The notes beneath the pieces are model-generated. The model ran no database searches and had not been told where the DNA came from. It saw only the letters and a program-made list of their open reading frames with translations. Made by a program: the position numbers and the translations under genes. Positions 1 to 7,517 of a DNA stretch of 64,000 nt are shown here, piece by piece. Where the stretch lies: the NCBI GenBank assembly GCA_902800045.1, contig CADCCZ010000002.1, positions 268,131 to 332,130 of the forward strand. The letters run 5' to 3'. The stretch's first letter is position 1, and each line of letters starts with the position of its first letter. Source of the DNA: an uncultured Bacteroidia bacterium. GTDB lineage: Bacteria; Bacteroidota; Bacteroidia; Bacteroidales; ML635J-15.

Positions 1-151
1 TAAAAAACTTCTTCATTTCAATAAAAAAAATCGAGCCGTAAAGTTAATACTTTTTATCGAATCAACAGCATACCATATTCAACATAAAAAGAATATGTCG
101 GACACTGACCATATAACGCAAAAAATGGGATAAAATTATAAATAAAAGAAT

Positions 152-159
152 TATTTTTG
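152..159 (+). promoter_or_regulatory. -7 promoter box
   Basis: TATTTTTG matches the Bacteroidota -7 consensus TAnnTTTG. It lies 17 nt before the ATG of the DAHP synthase/chorismate mutase gene, so the leader would be only about 10-13 nt. Confidence 0.6.
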
Positions 160-176
160 CGCGAAATTGCAAACAG

Positions 177-1205
177 ATGGCAATCCGACCGATGCTTATA
201 TGCGGACCATGCAGTGCCGAAAGCGAGGAGCAGGTACTGGAAACGGCAAGAGAACTAAAAAAACTTGTCGCTCCCGACTATTTCCGTGCAGGAATATGGA
301 AACCTCGCACTCGTCCCGATTCGTTCGAGGGTGTAGGCGAAACTGGACTTGCATGGATGAAGCGCGTGCAGGACGAACTTAGCATTCCCGTAATCACCGA
401 AGTCGCCAACGCCAGCCACGTCGAAAAAATTGCAAAATACGGTTTTAAGGCGTTCTGGATAGGTGCACGCACTGTCGCCAACCCATTTTCGGTACAGGAA
501 ATCGCCAATGCTGCAAAAGGCTTCGACTTCAAGATTTTTGTAAAAAACCCCACCAACCCCGACATTGACCTTTGGTGCGGAGCGATAGAGAGATTTCAAA
601 AGCTTGGATTTGAGGACATCGTTGCTGTAAGCCGCGGATTTTATCCGTTTGCAGAAACAAAACTTCGCAACTTGCCATGCTGGGAAATTCCGATCGAACT
701 TGCCCGACGTATGCCAGAGCTGAAAATCATCTGCGACCCCAGCCACATTGCCGGCGACACAAGATACATCGCCGAGATTGCCCAGCAAGCACTAAACCTA
801 AGCATGGCAGGACTGATGATTGAATCGCATTGCTGTCCGCAAAATGCACTGAGCGATAAAAATCAGCAACTTACTCCGACAGAAGTCAAAAACCTCATCG
901 GCAGCCTGAAGATAAAAAAATCGGCAATCGACGACCACAATTTCGAGATGGAACTCGAAACACTACGAAGCAAAATCGATGTGCTCGACTATCAACTTAT
1001 TGACATACTAAAACAACGATTCGCCATAACAAACGAGATTGGCGAGATAAAAAAATCGCACAACGTTGCCGTCCTGCAAATCGACCGCTGGAAAAAAGTT
1101 CTTGAATCGCGAAGCAAATACGCCGAAAACATAGGACTTTCGCGCGAACTTATTGCAGCACTATTCTCCGAAATACACAAGGAATCGATAAAGGAACAAC
1201 AATAA
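177..1205 (+). CDS. bifunctional DAHP synthase / chorismate mutase
   Basis: This 342-residue fusion would catalyse the first step of aromatic amino-acid synthesis (PEP + erythrose 4-phosphate to DAHP) and the conversion of chorismate to prephenate. Residues 1 to about 245 form the DAHP synthase barrel (LICGPCSAES near the N-terminus, then FRAGIWKPRTRP, KNPTNPD and CDPSHIAG). Residues about 258-342 are a helical AroQ-type chorismate mutase (LRSKIDVLDYQLIDILKQRF). The domain order is the usual Bacteroidota arrangement. The ATG at 177 follows the -7 box closely. The gene stands alone, followed by a repeat array and then convergent genes. Fusion of the two activities usually allows prephenate to inhibit the synthase; that is family knowledge, not seen here. 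Confidence 0.93.
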   Translation: MAIRPMLICGPCSAESEEQVLETARELKKLVAPDYFRAGIWKPRTRPDSFEGVGETGLAWMKRVQDELSIPVITEVANASHVEKIAKYGFKAFWIGARTVANPFSVQEIANAAKGFDFKIFVKNPTNPDIDLWCGAIERFQKLGFEDIVAVSRGFYPFAETKLRNLPCWEIPIELARRMPELKIICDPSHIAGDTRYIAEIAQQALNLSMAGLMIESHCCPQNALSDKNQQLTPTEVKNLIGSLKIKKSAIDDHNFEMELETLRSKIDVLDYQLIDILKQRFAITNEIGEIKKSHNVAVLQIDRWKKVLESRSKYAENIGLSRELIAALFSEIHKESIKEQQ

Positions 1206-1622
1206 GGAGGGCTGAAAGGCTGAAAGGCTGAAAGCCGTTTGTACAGGCGCAATTCATTGCGTCTCAAAAACGCCAAAGCCATTAAACATTAGTACTGTCG
1301 CGGCACGCCACGACACAACAACAAAAAACTTAGAAACAGCGCAGCGAGAAACGGCGTCAGCCATAGAACGGCGAAGCCCTCAACGAAGTTAAACGCCGAA
1401 GGCATTCAAACTTAGAAACAGCAAAGCGAGAAACGGCGAAGCCATTGAACGGCGAAGCCCTCAACGAAGTTAAACGCCGAAGGCATTCAAACTTAGAAAC
1501 AGCACAGCGAGAACGGCGAAGCCATTGAAACGCCGAAGGCATTCAAACTTAGAAACAGCGAAGCGAGAAACGGCGAAGCCATAGAAACGCCGTAGGCATT
1601 CAAACGTTAAACTTGAAACTTC
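1206..1622. repeat. mini-palindrome repeat array (family A, copy 1)
   Basis: This gene-free stretch between two convergent genes is built of short words: AACGGCGAAGCC, AACGCCGAAGGCATTCAAAC, TTAGAAACAGC and CCTCAACGAAGTTAAA, repeated irregularly. GGCGAAGCC and GCCGAAGGC are each a 3-bp stem with a 3-nt loop. The left edge begins as GGCTGAAAGGCTGAAAGG tandem repeats directly after the stop codon. ORFs through it are translations of the repeat. Related arrays occur at about 9041, 13588, 49854, 50364 and 59874. Confidence 0.8.
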
Positions 1623-1631
1623 TTTAGCCTT

Positions 1632-2741
1632 CTACCTTCCCCATCTACGGCACGAGAACCCTATTCCACTCTCGATGTACTGAGCCTTGAACCCATGCGC
1701 TTTCAGCGAAAGGTTCAGGAATATGTAATCGGTTAGGTAATAACGTCCTCCTACGCGGAAATATACCCAATCGTAAGCCCAGACCTTATTGTAAACGTAT
1801 GCACCCAAATATGTCACAAACTCGAACCTGCGATAAACAAGTTGATGTCCTACCGCAACGCCAAATTTAACTATGTCCGAAAATTTGTCATACATCAAAG
1901 TCAGACCTCTCTGGTCGTCGAAGTAGTAATATTTCATGTTTTCGTTGTAGAACATGTCGAACGAAGCGCCAACCTTTCCGATTTTACCATACTGGTAAGT
2001 ATATCCTGCCGCGACCGTGCTACAAATGAATCCTCCGCCACGACCTTCGTAGCCGACCGAATACTCGTCGGCAGTAACGCAAGTTCCCATTATCCACGCC
2101 TCGTGTGGCGACAAGCCGTCCTGATAATCGTGACGCCGTTGCGTATAATTCGACGTAGCAATGTCCTTCGACAGCAAAAGCGACAGGGCAAATTGGTTGA
2201 GGCCTAGATTGGGTTTAAGTACCGCACCGTTGGAATAGTGTGCTAACATTGGCATGAGTTTCAGCTCGAAGCCAAGCGGCAATCGGAAAGCAAAATTGAG
2301 TCCCAAATTGAAATAAAAGCATAAGTCGGTGCTAATCGCCAAGTTTTCGGGATTTGTCTCCCTATTATATTTCTCGGTTGTATAAGCAAGTCCGGCATTT
2401 GCGCGTAGTCCCAGCCTGAAAACACCTTGGTCAGCCAATGCAAAATCCATAAACGTATATGCTGCAATCGCCGAGCCTAGCACATTAGGATAACCAAGAT
2501 AATTGTAGTTAATACCAAATCCATGTTGCGGCGAACGGTATTTTCTGTCGTAGAAATTGCCCGACTTAGTGCTGAAATAGTAGTTAATCTCACCACCTGC
2601 AATAGTACGTGCAAGCGATTCCATACCAATACGATGCGGCACATTGCGTCCGCACCACCCTTTCAGCTCGATACTATGGGTCCGCTGTGCCGACAAACTG
2701 CAGCACAACAGCAATAATATTGGAATCAAGATGTTTTTCAT
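1632..2741 (-). CDS. acyloxyacyl hydrolase, PagL-like lipid A deacylase
   Basis: This is a 369-residue outer-membrane protein with an N-terminal signal peptide (residues 1-18, ending LSAQ) and alternating aromatic/polar strands typical of a beta-barrel. HYSNGAVLKPNLGLN near residue 165 fits the His-x-Ser-Asn catalytic region of PagL-type lipid A 3-O-deacylases, which remove an acyl chain from LPS lipid A in the outer membrane. It is about twice as long as Pseudomonas PagL, with a second half (about residues 195-369) that also looks like barrel strands. The start overlaps the 3' end of the upstream LptF/G-family permease gene by 4 nt (ATGA), so LPS export and lipid A trimming may be coupled. 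Activity is inferred from the motif only. Confidence 0.7.
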   Translation of the reverse strand: MKNILIPILLLLCCSLSAQRTHSIELKGWCGRNVPHRIGMESLARTIAGGEINYYFSTKSGNFYDRKYRSPQHGFGINYNYLGYPNVLGSAIAAYTFMDFALADQGVFRLGLRANAGLAYTTEKYNRETNPENLAISTDLCFYFNLGLNFAFRLPLGFELKLMPMLAHYSNGAVLKPNLGLNQFALSLLLSKDIATSNYTQRRHDYQDGLSPHEAWIMGTCVTADEYSVGYEGRGGGFICSTVAAGYTYQYGKIGKVGASFDMFYNENMKYYYFDDQRGLTLMYDKFSDIVKFGVAVGHQLVYRRFEFVTYLGAYVYNKVWAYDWVYFRVGGRYYLTDYIFLNLSLKAHGFKAQYIESGIGFSCRRWGR

Positions 2742-3820
2742 TGCCGTGCAGCAGTAAAGTAAACGACTACAGCTATTAACGCAAAGATAAAGTTAGGTAC
2801 CCAAACAGCCAGCATAGGACTCAACATACCACTGAGTGCAAACGTTGTTGAAAAGCGCTGGAACAATATGTACGAAAAGCTAAGCAGCAATCCTAGCAAT
2901 ATGTTTATACCAAGTCCACCACGGCGTTTTTTTACCGACAACGAAAAACCAATGATAGTAAGTATGAATATCGAAAAAGGCACGGCCATTCGATTGTAAA
3001 GTTCTATTTCACTTGAAATTACAGCCGAAGTTCCCGACAATTTCTGTTCGGCAATATACGCCTTCAGCTCTTTGTCGTTGAGGGCTTCCACAGTGGTCGT
3101 CTTCTTGAAAAAATCGTCTGGAGTCACACGTATGGCAGTATCTTTTTGCGCACCTATTTCTATTTGTTCCGTGCCTTTATCAAAATTTCTGATACAATAG
3201 TTCTTCGCCCTCCACAAATTTTTGCTTTCGTCCCACTGTATCATGTCGGCGGTCATTTTCGACTTAAGCTCTATGCCATCAAATTTCTCAAGAGAAAGCC
3301 TCAACCCAACACCATGCTCACGGTTGAAACTCTCGATATAGAAATAAACTCCTGGTTCCAGCTGCCTATGTATGTTGAACGAACTTACCCTAATGCCCCC
3401 CTTCGAAACATATTTTTCCTCGAATGCCAGTCTGGTCTTGTTGCAATCGGGAATTACATAATTGCCAAGCATAAAAGAAAAGGCTGTAATTATCAACCCG
3501 CCGACAAAATACGGACGCAGCAGACGAAACTTGCTTATTCCACTGGCAAACATAGCTATGAACTCCGACTTGCCTGCCATCTTCGAAGTAAAAAATATTA
3601 CCGAAATAAACACAAACAATGAACAGAACAAGTTCGCAAAATTAGGAATGAAATTGAGGTAGTACTGGAATATAATATCTGACACCGAGGCTCCACGGTC
3701 GATAAAATTGTCAATTTTTTCGGAAATGTCGAACACCACCGCCACACAGACAATGAGGAAGAGGGCAAGGAAAAACGTGCCCATAAATTTCCGTAATATA
3801 TACCAGTCAAGTTTTCTCAA
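2738..3820 (-). CDS. LptF/LptG family permease
   Basis: A 360-residue inner-membrane protein of the YjgP/YjgQ family, part of the LptB2FG ABC transporter that extracts LPS from the inner membrane and passes it to the periplasmic bridge. It starts with the family's characteristic DWYILRKFMGTFF segment, has three N-terminal membrane helices (about 13-35, 60-80, 100-120), a periplasmic middle part, and three C-terminal helices (about 270-358). The gene follows the tgt stop with no gap and overlaps the deacylase gene by 4 nt, so the three are probably cotranscribed. F and G paralogues cannot be told apart here. Confidence 0.88.
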   Translation of the reverse strand: MRKLDWYILRKFMGTFFLALFLIVCVAVVFDISEKIDNFIDRGASVSDIIFQYYLNFIPNFANLFCSLFVFISVIFFTSKMAGKSEFIAMFASGISKFRLLRPYFVGGLIITAFSFMLGNYVIPDCNKTRLAFEEKYVSKGGIRVSSFNIHRQLEPGVYFYIESFNREHGVGLRLSLEKFDGIELKSKMTADMIQWDESKNLWRAKNYCIRNFDKGTEQIEIGAQKDTAIRVTPDDFFKKTTTVEALNDKELKAYIAEQKLSGTSAVISSEIELYNRMAVPFSIFILTIIGFSLSVKKRRGGLGINILLGLLLSFSYILFQRFSTTFALSGMLSPMLAVWVPNFIFALIAVVVYFTAARQ

Positions 3821-4951
3821 CTATAGTCTCCTTCCTAGTTTTTCAATCATCATGTTCTTCCACTCGGAGAATGTTCCTTCGGCAATGTGCTGACGCGCCA
3901 AATCGACCAGATGCAAGTAGAATCCCAAGTTGTGAATGCTTGCAATCTGCGCTGCAAGCATTTCTCCTGCAATCACCAAATGACGCAAATATGCCTTCGA
4001 ATAGAACGAATCGACAATTGTCGTGCCATTTTCGTCGAGAGGCGAAAAGTCGTCCTTCCACTTTTCGTTGCGCATGTTCATCGTACCTTCCATTGTGAAA
4101 AGCATACCGTTGCGAGCATTACGGGTTGGCATAACGCAGTCGAACATGTCGATACCGCGAGCTATGCCTTCGAGAATGTTGATTGGCGTACCAACACCCA
4201 TAAGGTAACGTGGCTTGTCCTGTGGAAGATGCTCGTTTACGATTTCAATCATGTCGTACATCTGCTGTGTAGGCTCGCCAACCGACAATCCGCCAATAGC
4301 ATTTCCTTCGGCTCCGATGTCGGCCACATATTTAGCCGACTCTACGCGCAAATCCTCGTATGTAGAACCTTGCACTATCGGGAAGAAAGCTTGCTTGTAG
4401 CCATATAGGCCTTCGGTTTCGTTGAAATGCTTCCATCCACGCGAAAGCCACGAGTTTGTAAGCTTAAGCGACTTGGCGGCATATTTGTATTCGCATGGAT
4501 ATGGCGTACACTCGTCGAAAGCCATCATTATGTCGGCTCCTATGTTGCGCTGTATGTCGACCACTCGCTCGGGTGTAAAAATATGCTTCGAACCGTCGAT
4601 ATGACTTCTGAAGATAGCTCCGTCGGCGGTAAGTTTGCGGCAGTCGGCCATCGAGAACACCTGGAATCCTCCGCTGTCGGTAAGTATCGGCCTGTCCCAG
4701 CCGTTGAACTTGTGCAGACCTCCAGCCTTGTTTATGATTTCGATTCCCGGACGCAAATACAAATGATAGGTATTACCAAGTATTATCTGGGCATTTATTT
4801 CATTCTTAATTTCGTATGTATGAACGCCCTTAACGGTACCGCAGGTACCTACAGGCATGAAAATAGGCGTCTGTATCTCTCCATGGTCGGTAGTTATCAC
4901 ACCACGACGGGCATTGGTCTTATCGTCCTTATGTAAAATTGTAAAATTCAT
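3821..4951 (-). CDS. tgt: tRNA-guanine(34) transglycosylase
   Basis: The enzyme exchanges guanine-34 in tRNA anticodons for a queuine precursor. DSGGFQVFSM carries the general-base Asp region and FDCVMPTRNAR the nucleophile Asp. I chose the ATG at 4951 (376 residues) because the reading frame upstream (six codons to 4969) runs through a perfect -7 box. The zinc site is unusual: where many TGTs have Cys-x-Cys-x2-Cys, this protein reads DENGTTIVDSFYSKAYLRHL, so all three Cys are replaced, although the His of SIHNLGF remains. I believe such loss is common in Bacteroidota TGTs. First gene of a tgt-lptF/G-deacylase operon. Confidence 0.95.
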   Translation of the reverse strand: MNFTILHKDDKTNARRGVITTDHGEIQTPIFMPVGTCGTVKGVHTYEIKNEINAQIILGNTYHLYLRPGIEIINKAGGLHKFNGWDRPILTDSGGFQVFSMADCRKLTADGAIFRSHIDGSKHIFTPERVVDIQRNIGADIMMAFDECTPYPCEYKYAAKSLKLTNSWLSRGWKHFNETEGLYGYKQAFFPIVQGSTYEDLRVESAKYVADIGAEGNAIGGLSVGEPTQQMYDMIEIVNEHLPQDKPRYLMGVGTPINILEGIARGIDMFDCVMPTRNARNGMLFTMEGTMNMRNEKWKDDFSPLDENGTTIVDSFYSKAYLRHLVIAGEMLAAQIASIHNLGFYLHLVDLARQHIAEGTFSEWKNMMIEKLGRRL

Positions 4952-4955
4952 GGTG

Positions 4956-4963
4956 CAAAGATA
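4956..4963 (-). promoter_or_regulatory. -7 promoter box of tgt
   Basis: TATCTTTG sits 4 nt before the tgt ATG at 4951. A start site 4-7 nt after the box would give a leaderless or nearly leaderless mRNA. It also rules out the longer reading frame start. Confidence 0.65.
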
Positions 4964-5014
4964 ATTCAATTTTGGATTTTATAATGTGCATGCCATGCAT
5001 AATATCACGACAAA

Positions 5015-5049
5015 TAAAAAGCACCGACTAAATAATAGCCAGTGCTTTA
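5015..5049 (-). terminator. Rho-independent terminator after the GGGtGRT gene
   Basis: On the minus strand AAAGCACTGG and TCGGTGCTTT form an imperfect stem followed by a T-rich run, just downstream of the GGGtGRT gene stop. Confidence 0.6.
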
Positions 5050-5067
5050 TTGTAAATGATCATAATC

Positions 5068-6078
5068 TTACTTCTTCATTGCTTCCTCAACCGAAACGGC
5101 TACAGCGACTGTTGCGCCAACCATAGGGTTGTTGCCCATTCCGAGGAATCCCATCATCTCGACATGTGCCGGAACCGACGACGAACCTGCAAACTGAGCA
5201 TCGGAGTGCATACGTCCCATGGTATCGGTCATTCCGTACGAAGCGGGACCTGCTGCCATATTGTCGGGGTGCAATGTACGACCTGTTCCGCCTCCCGATG
5301 CTACCGAGAAATAATTCTTACCTGCAAGTATTCTTTCCTTCTTGTATGTTCCTGCCACAGGATGCTGGAAACGTGTCGGGTTGGTCGAGTTGCCAGTAAT
5401 TGACACATCAACGTCTTCCTTCCACATTATTGCAACACCTTCGCGAACATCGTCGGCACCATAGCAGTTGACCTTTGCACGTGGTCCGTTGGAGTAAGCC
5501 TTGCGGCGTACTTCCTTAAGTTCGCCAGTGTAGTAGTCGAACTCGGTCTGCACGTATGTGAAACCGTTGATGCGCGAAATTATCATTGCAGCATCCTTTC
5601 CGAGTCCGTTAAGGATTACGCGAAGAGGATTTTTACGAACTTTGTTGGCCATTTCAGCAATCTTAATTGCACCCTCGGCAGCAGCGAAAGATTCGTGACC
5701 TGCGAGGAATGCAAAGCACTGTGTTTCTTCGCTTAGCAGACGAGCTGCCAGATTACCATGTCCGCGACCAACCTTACGGTCGTCGGCTACAGAACCTTTT
5801 ATGCAGAATGCCTGCAGACCTTCTCCGATTGCCTCTGCAGCTTCGGCAGCAGTCTTGCATCCTTTCTTGATTGCTATTGCAGCACCAACAACGTAAGCCC
5901 ACTTTGCGTTCTCGAAACAAATGTTTTGTGTCTGTTCGCATTCGAGGTATGGGTCGATTCCGTACTGGTCGCATATCTTGTTTGCTTCTTCAATAGAAGC
6001 TATGCCGTATGAATTGAGAACTTTGGTAATGTTCTCCATGCGGCGTTCTTGACTTTCAAATTTTATATCTCTAATCAT
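5068..6078 (-). CDS. GGGtGRT family protein
   Basis: A 336-residue member of the GGGtGRT family, named for the motif present here as SGGGTGRTLHPDN near residue 270. The biochemical role is unknown; in many anaerobes the gene lies beside a NifU-like scaffold gene, as here, suggesting a link to Fe-S cluster or metal biology. No signal peptide or membrane segment is visible, and several Cys (YLECEQTQNICFENAK, KVNCYGADD) could bind metal. The gene is normally adjacent to its partner, but here a four-helix-bundle cassette lies between them. Family call is secure, function is not. Confidence 0.88.
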   Translation of the reverse strand: MIRDIKFESQERRMENITKVLNSYGIASIEEANKICDQYGIDPYLECEQTQNICFENAKWAYVVGAAIAIKKGCKTAAEAAEAIGEGLQAFCIKGSVADDRKVGRGHGNLAARLLSEETQCFAFLAGHESFAAAEGAIKIAEMANKVRKNPLRVILNGLGKDAAMIISRINGFTYVQTEFDYYTGELKEVRRKAYSNGPRAKVNCYGADDVREGVAIMWKEDVDVSITGNSTNPTRFQHPVAGTYKKERILAGKNYFSVASGGGTGRTLHPDNMAAGPASYGMTDTMGRMHSDAQFAGSSSVPAHVEMMGFLGMGNNPMVGATVAVAVSVEEAMKK

Positions 6079-6083
6079 AATCT

Positions 6084-6155
6084 TTTAATTGATAATTAAT
6101 AATTGATAATGGACAATTAATTTTAATTGATAATGTATAATTGACAATTGATAAT
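6084..6155. repeat. ATTGATAAT/TTGTCAATT repeat (family B, left flank)
   Basis: Irregular AT-rich words (TTAATTGATAAT, AATGGACAATTAA, ATTGACAATTGATAAT) fill the space between the four-helix-bundle stop and the GGGtGRT start. The same words occur on the other side of the four-helix gene and at about 17876 and 41645. Confidence 0.7.
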
Positions 6156-6545
6156 CTAATTAGTTAATGATTTCTTTAAGGTATTTAAAATAGCAGTTAG
6201 AATTTTTATCAGTTCTCGGCACTCGGCTATCAAATTATCAAATTGTTCAACTGATATATAGCCAGTTTCGAAAAGAATTTCCAACCAATATTCCGTTTCT
6301 CCCGCTTCTTTAAGTGCAATTGTCATTTTGTTTCCAAAATCCTTATTGCTGGCACCATTTATTGCTTCTTTTGCATTAGCTCCAATACTCGTACCACTCC
6401 TAAGGACTTGCTTTGAAAGTACGAATTCTCGTTTTTCTCCTTGAAGAGACTGGCATAGACGTACAATATTGACAGCAAAAGTCTTGCTTTTGGTAAGAAT
6501 TACATTTTCCTTATGCTGATAACTATTTTTTACCTCATTGTTCAT
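6156..6545 (-). CDS. four-helix-bundle protein (S23/IVP/Avd-like), copy 1
   Basis: A 129-residue all-helical protein of the family first seen as ORFs inside 23S rRNA intervening sequences (PF05635/TIGR02436-type). The same fold is used by the Avd accessory protein of diversity-generating retroelements. Diagnostic segments are SKTFAVNIVRLCQSL, QVLRSGTSIGANAKEA and KEAGETEYWLEIL. The ATG at 6545 lies inside the repeat word ACAATGAACAATG, and the stop is followed directly by more of the repeat, so gene and repeats look like one inserted cassette. No reverse transcriptase or rRNA is near. The molecular role of free-standing copies is unknown. Confidence 0.85.
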   Translation of the reverse strand: MNNEVKNSYQHKENVILTKSKTFAVNIVRLCQSLQGEKREFVLSKQVLRSGTSIGANAKEAINGASNKDFGNKMTIALKEAGETEYWLEILFETGYISVEQFDNLIAECRELIKILTAILNTLKKSLTN

Positions 6546-6596
6546 TGTCAATTGTTCATTGTTAATTGTCCATTGTTAATTGTCCATTGTTAATTG
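6541..6596. repeat. TTGTCAATT/TCCATTGT repeat (family B, right flank)
   Basis: About three tandem copies of TTAATTGTCCATTG between the NifU-like stop codon and the start of the four-helix-bundle gene. The repeat supplies that gene's start codon. Confidence 0.75.
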
Positions 6597-7298
6597 CTAT
6601 TCGATTCTTGGGTCAATGAATTTCACTGCGCCCTGTTCCTTTGAGAAACGACCATAACTTGCAGTTGCCTTCTTGAGAGCTTCGTTGGCATCGGTACCCT
6701 TCTTTATTAGGTCCATCATAACGCCAAGACGAACGAATTCGTAACCACAAACTTCATCGTCTTCGTCGAGGGCAATCTTGGTGACATATCCTTCGGCCAT
6801 TTCGAGGTAGCGAACGCCTTTTGCCTTGGTAGCAAACATAGTTGCCACCTGCGAACGCAGACCTTTACCCAAGTCTTCGAGACCAGCACCTATAACTAGT
6901 CCGCCTTCGGAGAATGCAGACTGGGTGCGACCATAAACAATTTGCAGGAAAAGTTCGCGCATTGCGGTGTTAATGGCATCGCATACGAGGTCGGTGTTAA
7001 GAGCTTCGAGCAAAGTCTTTCCGACAAGGATTTCGCCAGCCATAGCTGCCGAGTGAGTCATTCCCGAGCATCCGATAGTTTCAACCAATGCTTCCTCGAT
7101 AATACCATCCTTTACATTAAGCGTAAGCTTGCAGGCTCCCTGCTGAGGTGCACACCAGCCAATGCCGTGTGTCAAACCAGATATATCTTTTACTTCCTTT
7201 ACCTTTACCCATTTGCCTTCTTCGGGGATAGGCGCTGGACCATGGTTAGGACCTTTTTTCACGCAACACTGATGTTGCACTTCGTGTGAATAAATCAT
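6597..7298 (-). CDS. NifU-like iron-sulfur cluster assembly scaffold protein
   Basis: A 233-residue protein related to IscU/NifU scaffolds, on which Fe-S clusters are built before transfer to client proteins. Cys-containing motifs typical of scaffolds are visible: WCAPQQGACKL (residues about 48-58) and TIGCSGMTHSAAMAGEIL (about 74-91); the N-terminus has a Cys pair (QHQCCVKKG). It is longer than IscU (about 130 residues), as is usual for the form paired with GGGtGRT proteins. It is the first gene of the unit, with its own -7 box about 70 nt upstream. The downstream partner is separated by the repeat/four-helix cassette. Scaffold role is inferred from the family. Confidence 0.85.
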   Translation of the reverse strand: MIYSHEVQHQCCVKKGPNHGPAPIPEEGKWVKVKEVKDISGLTHGIGWCAPQQGACKLTLNVKDGIIEEALVETIGCSGMTHSAAMAGEILVGKTLLEALNTDLVCDAINTAMRELFLQIVYGRTQSAFSEGGLVIGAGLEDLGKGLRSQVATMFATKAKGVRYLEMAEGYVTKIALDEDDEVCGYEFVRLGVMMDLIKKGTDANEALKKATASYGRFSKEQGAVKFIDPRIE

Positions 7299-7368
7299 AA
7301 ATCGTAATATTTTAGTTGTTAGCTATTTGTGTTAAAACATAAAAAAATCAATAGTCTTCCGACCATTG

Positions 7369-7376
7369 CAAAAATA
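7369..7376 (-). promoter_or_regulatory. -7 promoter box of the NifU-like gene
   Basis: TATTTTTG on the minus strand, about 70 nt before the ATG at 7298. The implied leader of about 65 nt is long for this window and could carry regulation; no known riboswitch was recognised. Confidence 0.55.
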
Positions 7377-7466
7377 GATAAAAGTTTTGTATAAAATGTT
7401 ATATAGCAGGGTTTTGTGAGACTTTTTTTTAACACAGGAATGTTAACGGAAGTTGAGGCATAATAC

Positions 7467-7493
7467 AAAAAAAGCCCCGCACGAGGCGAGGCT
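7467..7493 (-). terminator. Rho-independent terminator of the T9SS cargo gene
   Basis: On the minus strand AGCCTCGC-CTCGT-GCGGGGCT forms an 8-bp stem with a pentaloop, followed by seven T. It lies 25 nt past the stop at 7518. Confidence 0.85.
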
Positions 7494-7517
7494 ATAAATT
7501 TTATCGCTATTGTAAGA

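Noticed and set aside
1357..1542. 61-codon minus-strand ORF
   Set aside because: Its protein is a literal translation of the mini-palindrome repeats (FNGFAVS and FECLRRL units), with no independent coding signal.
6156..6545. 23S rRNA intervening sequence
   Set aside because: The protein family is right, but no rRNA sequence surrounds either copy.
6084..6596. Diversity-generating retroelement
   Set aside because: An Avd-like protein is present, but no reverse transcriptase and no template/variable repeat pair were seen.
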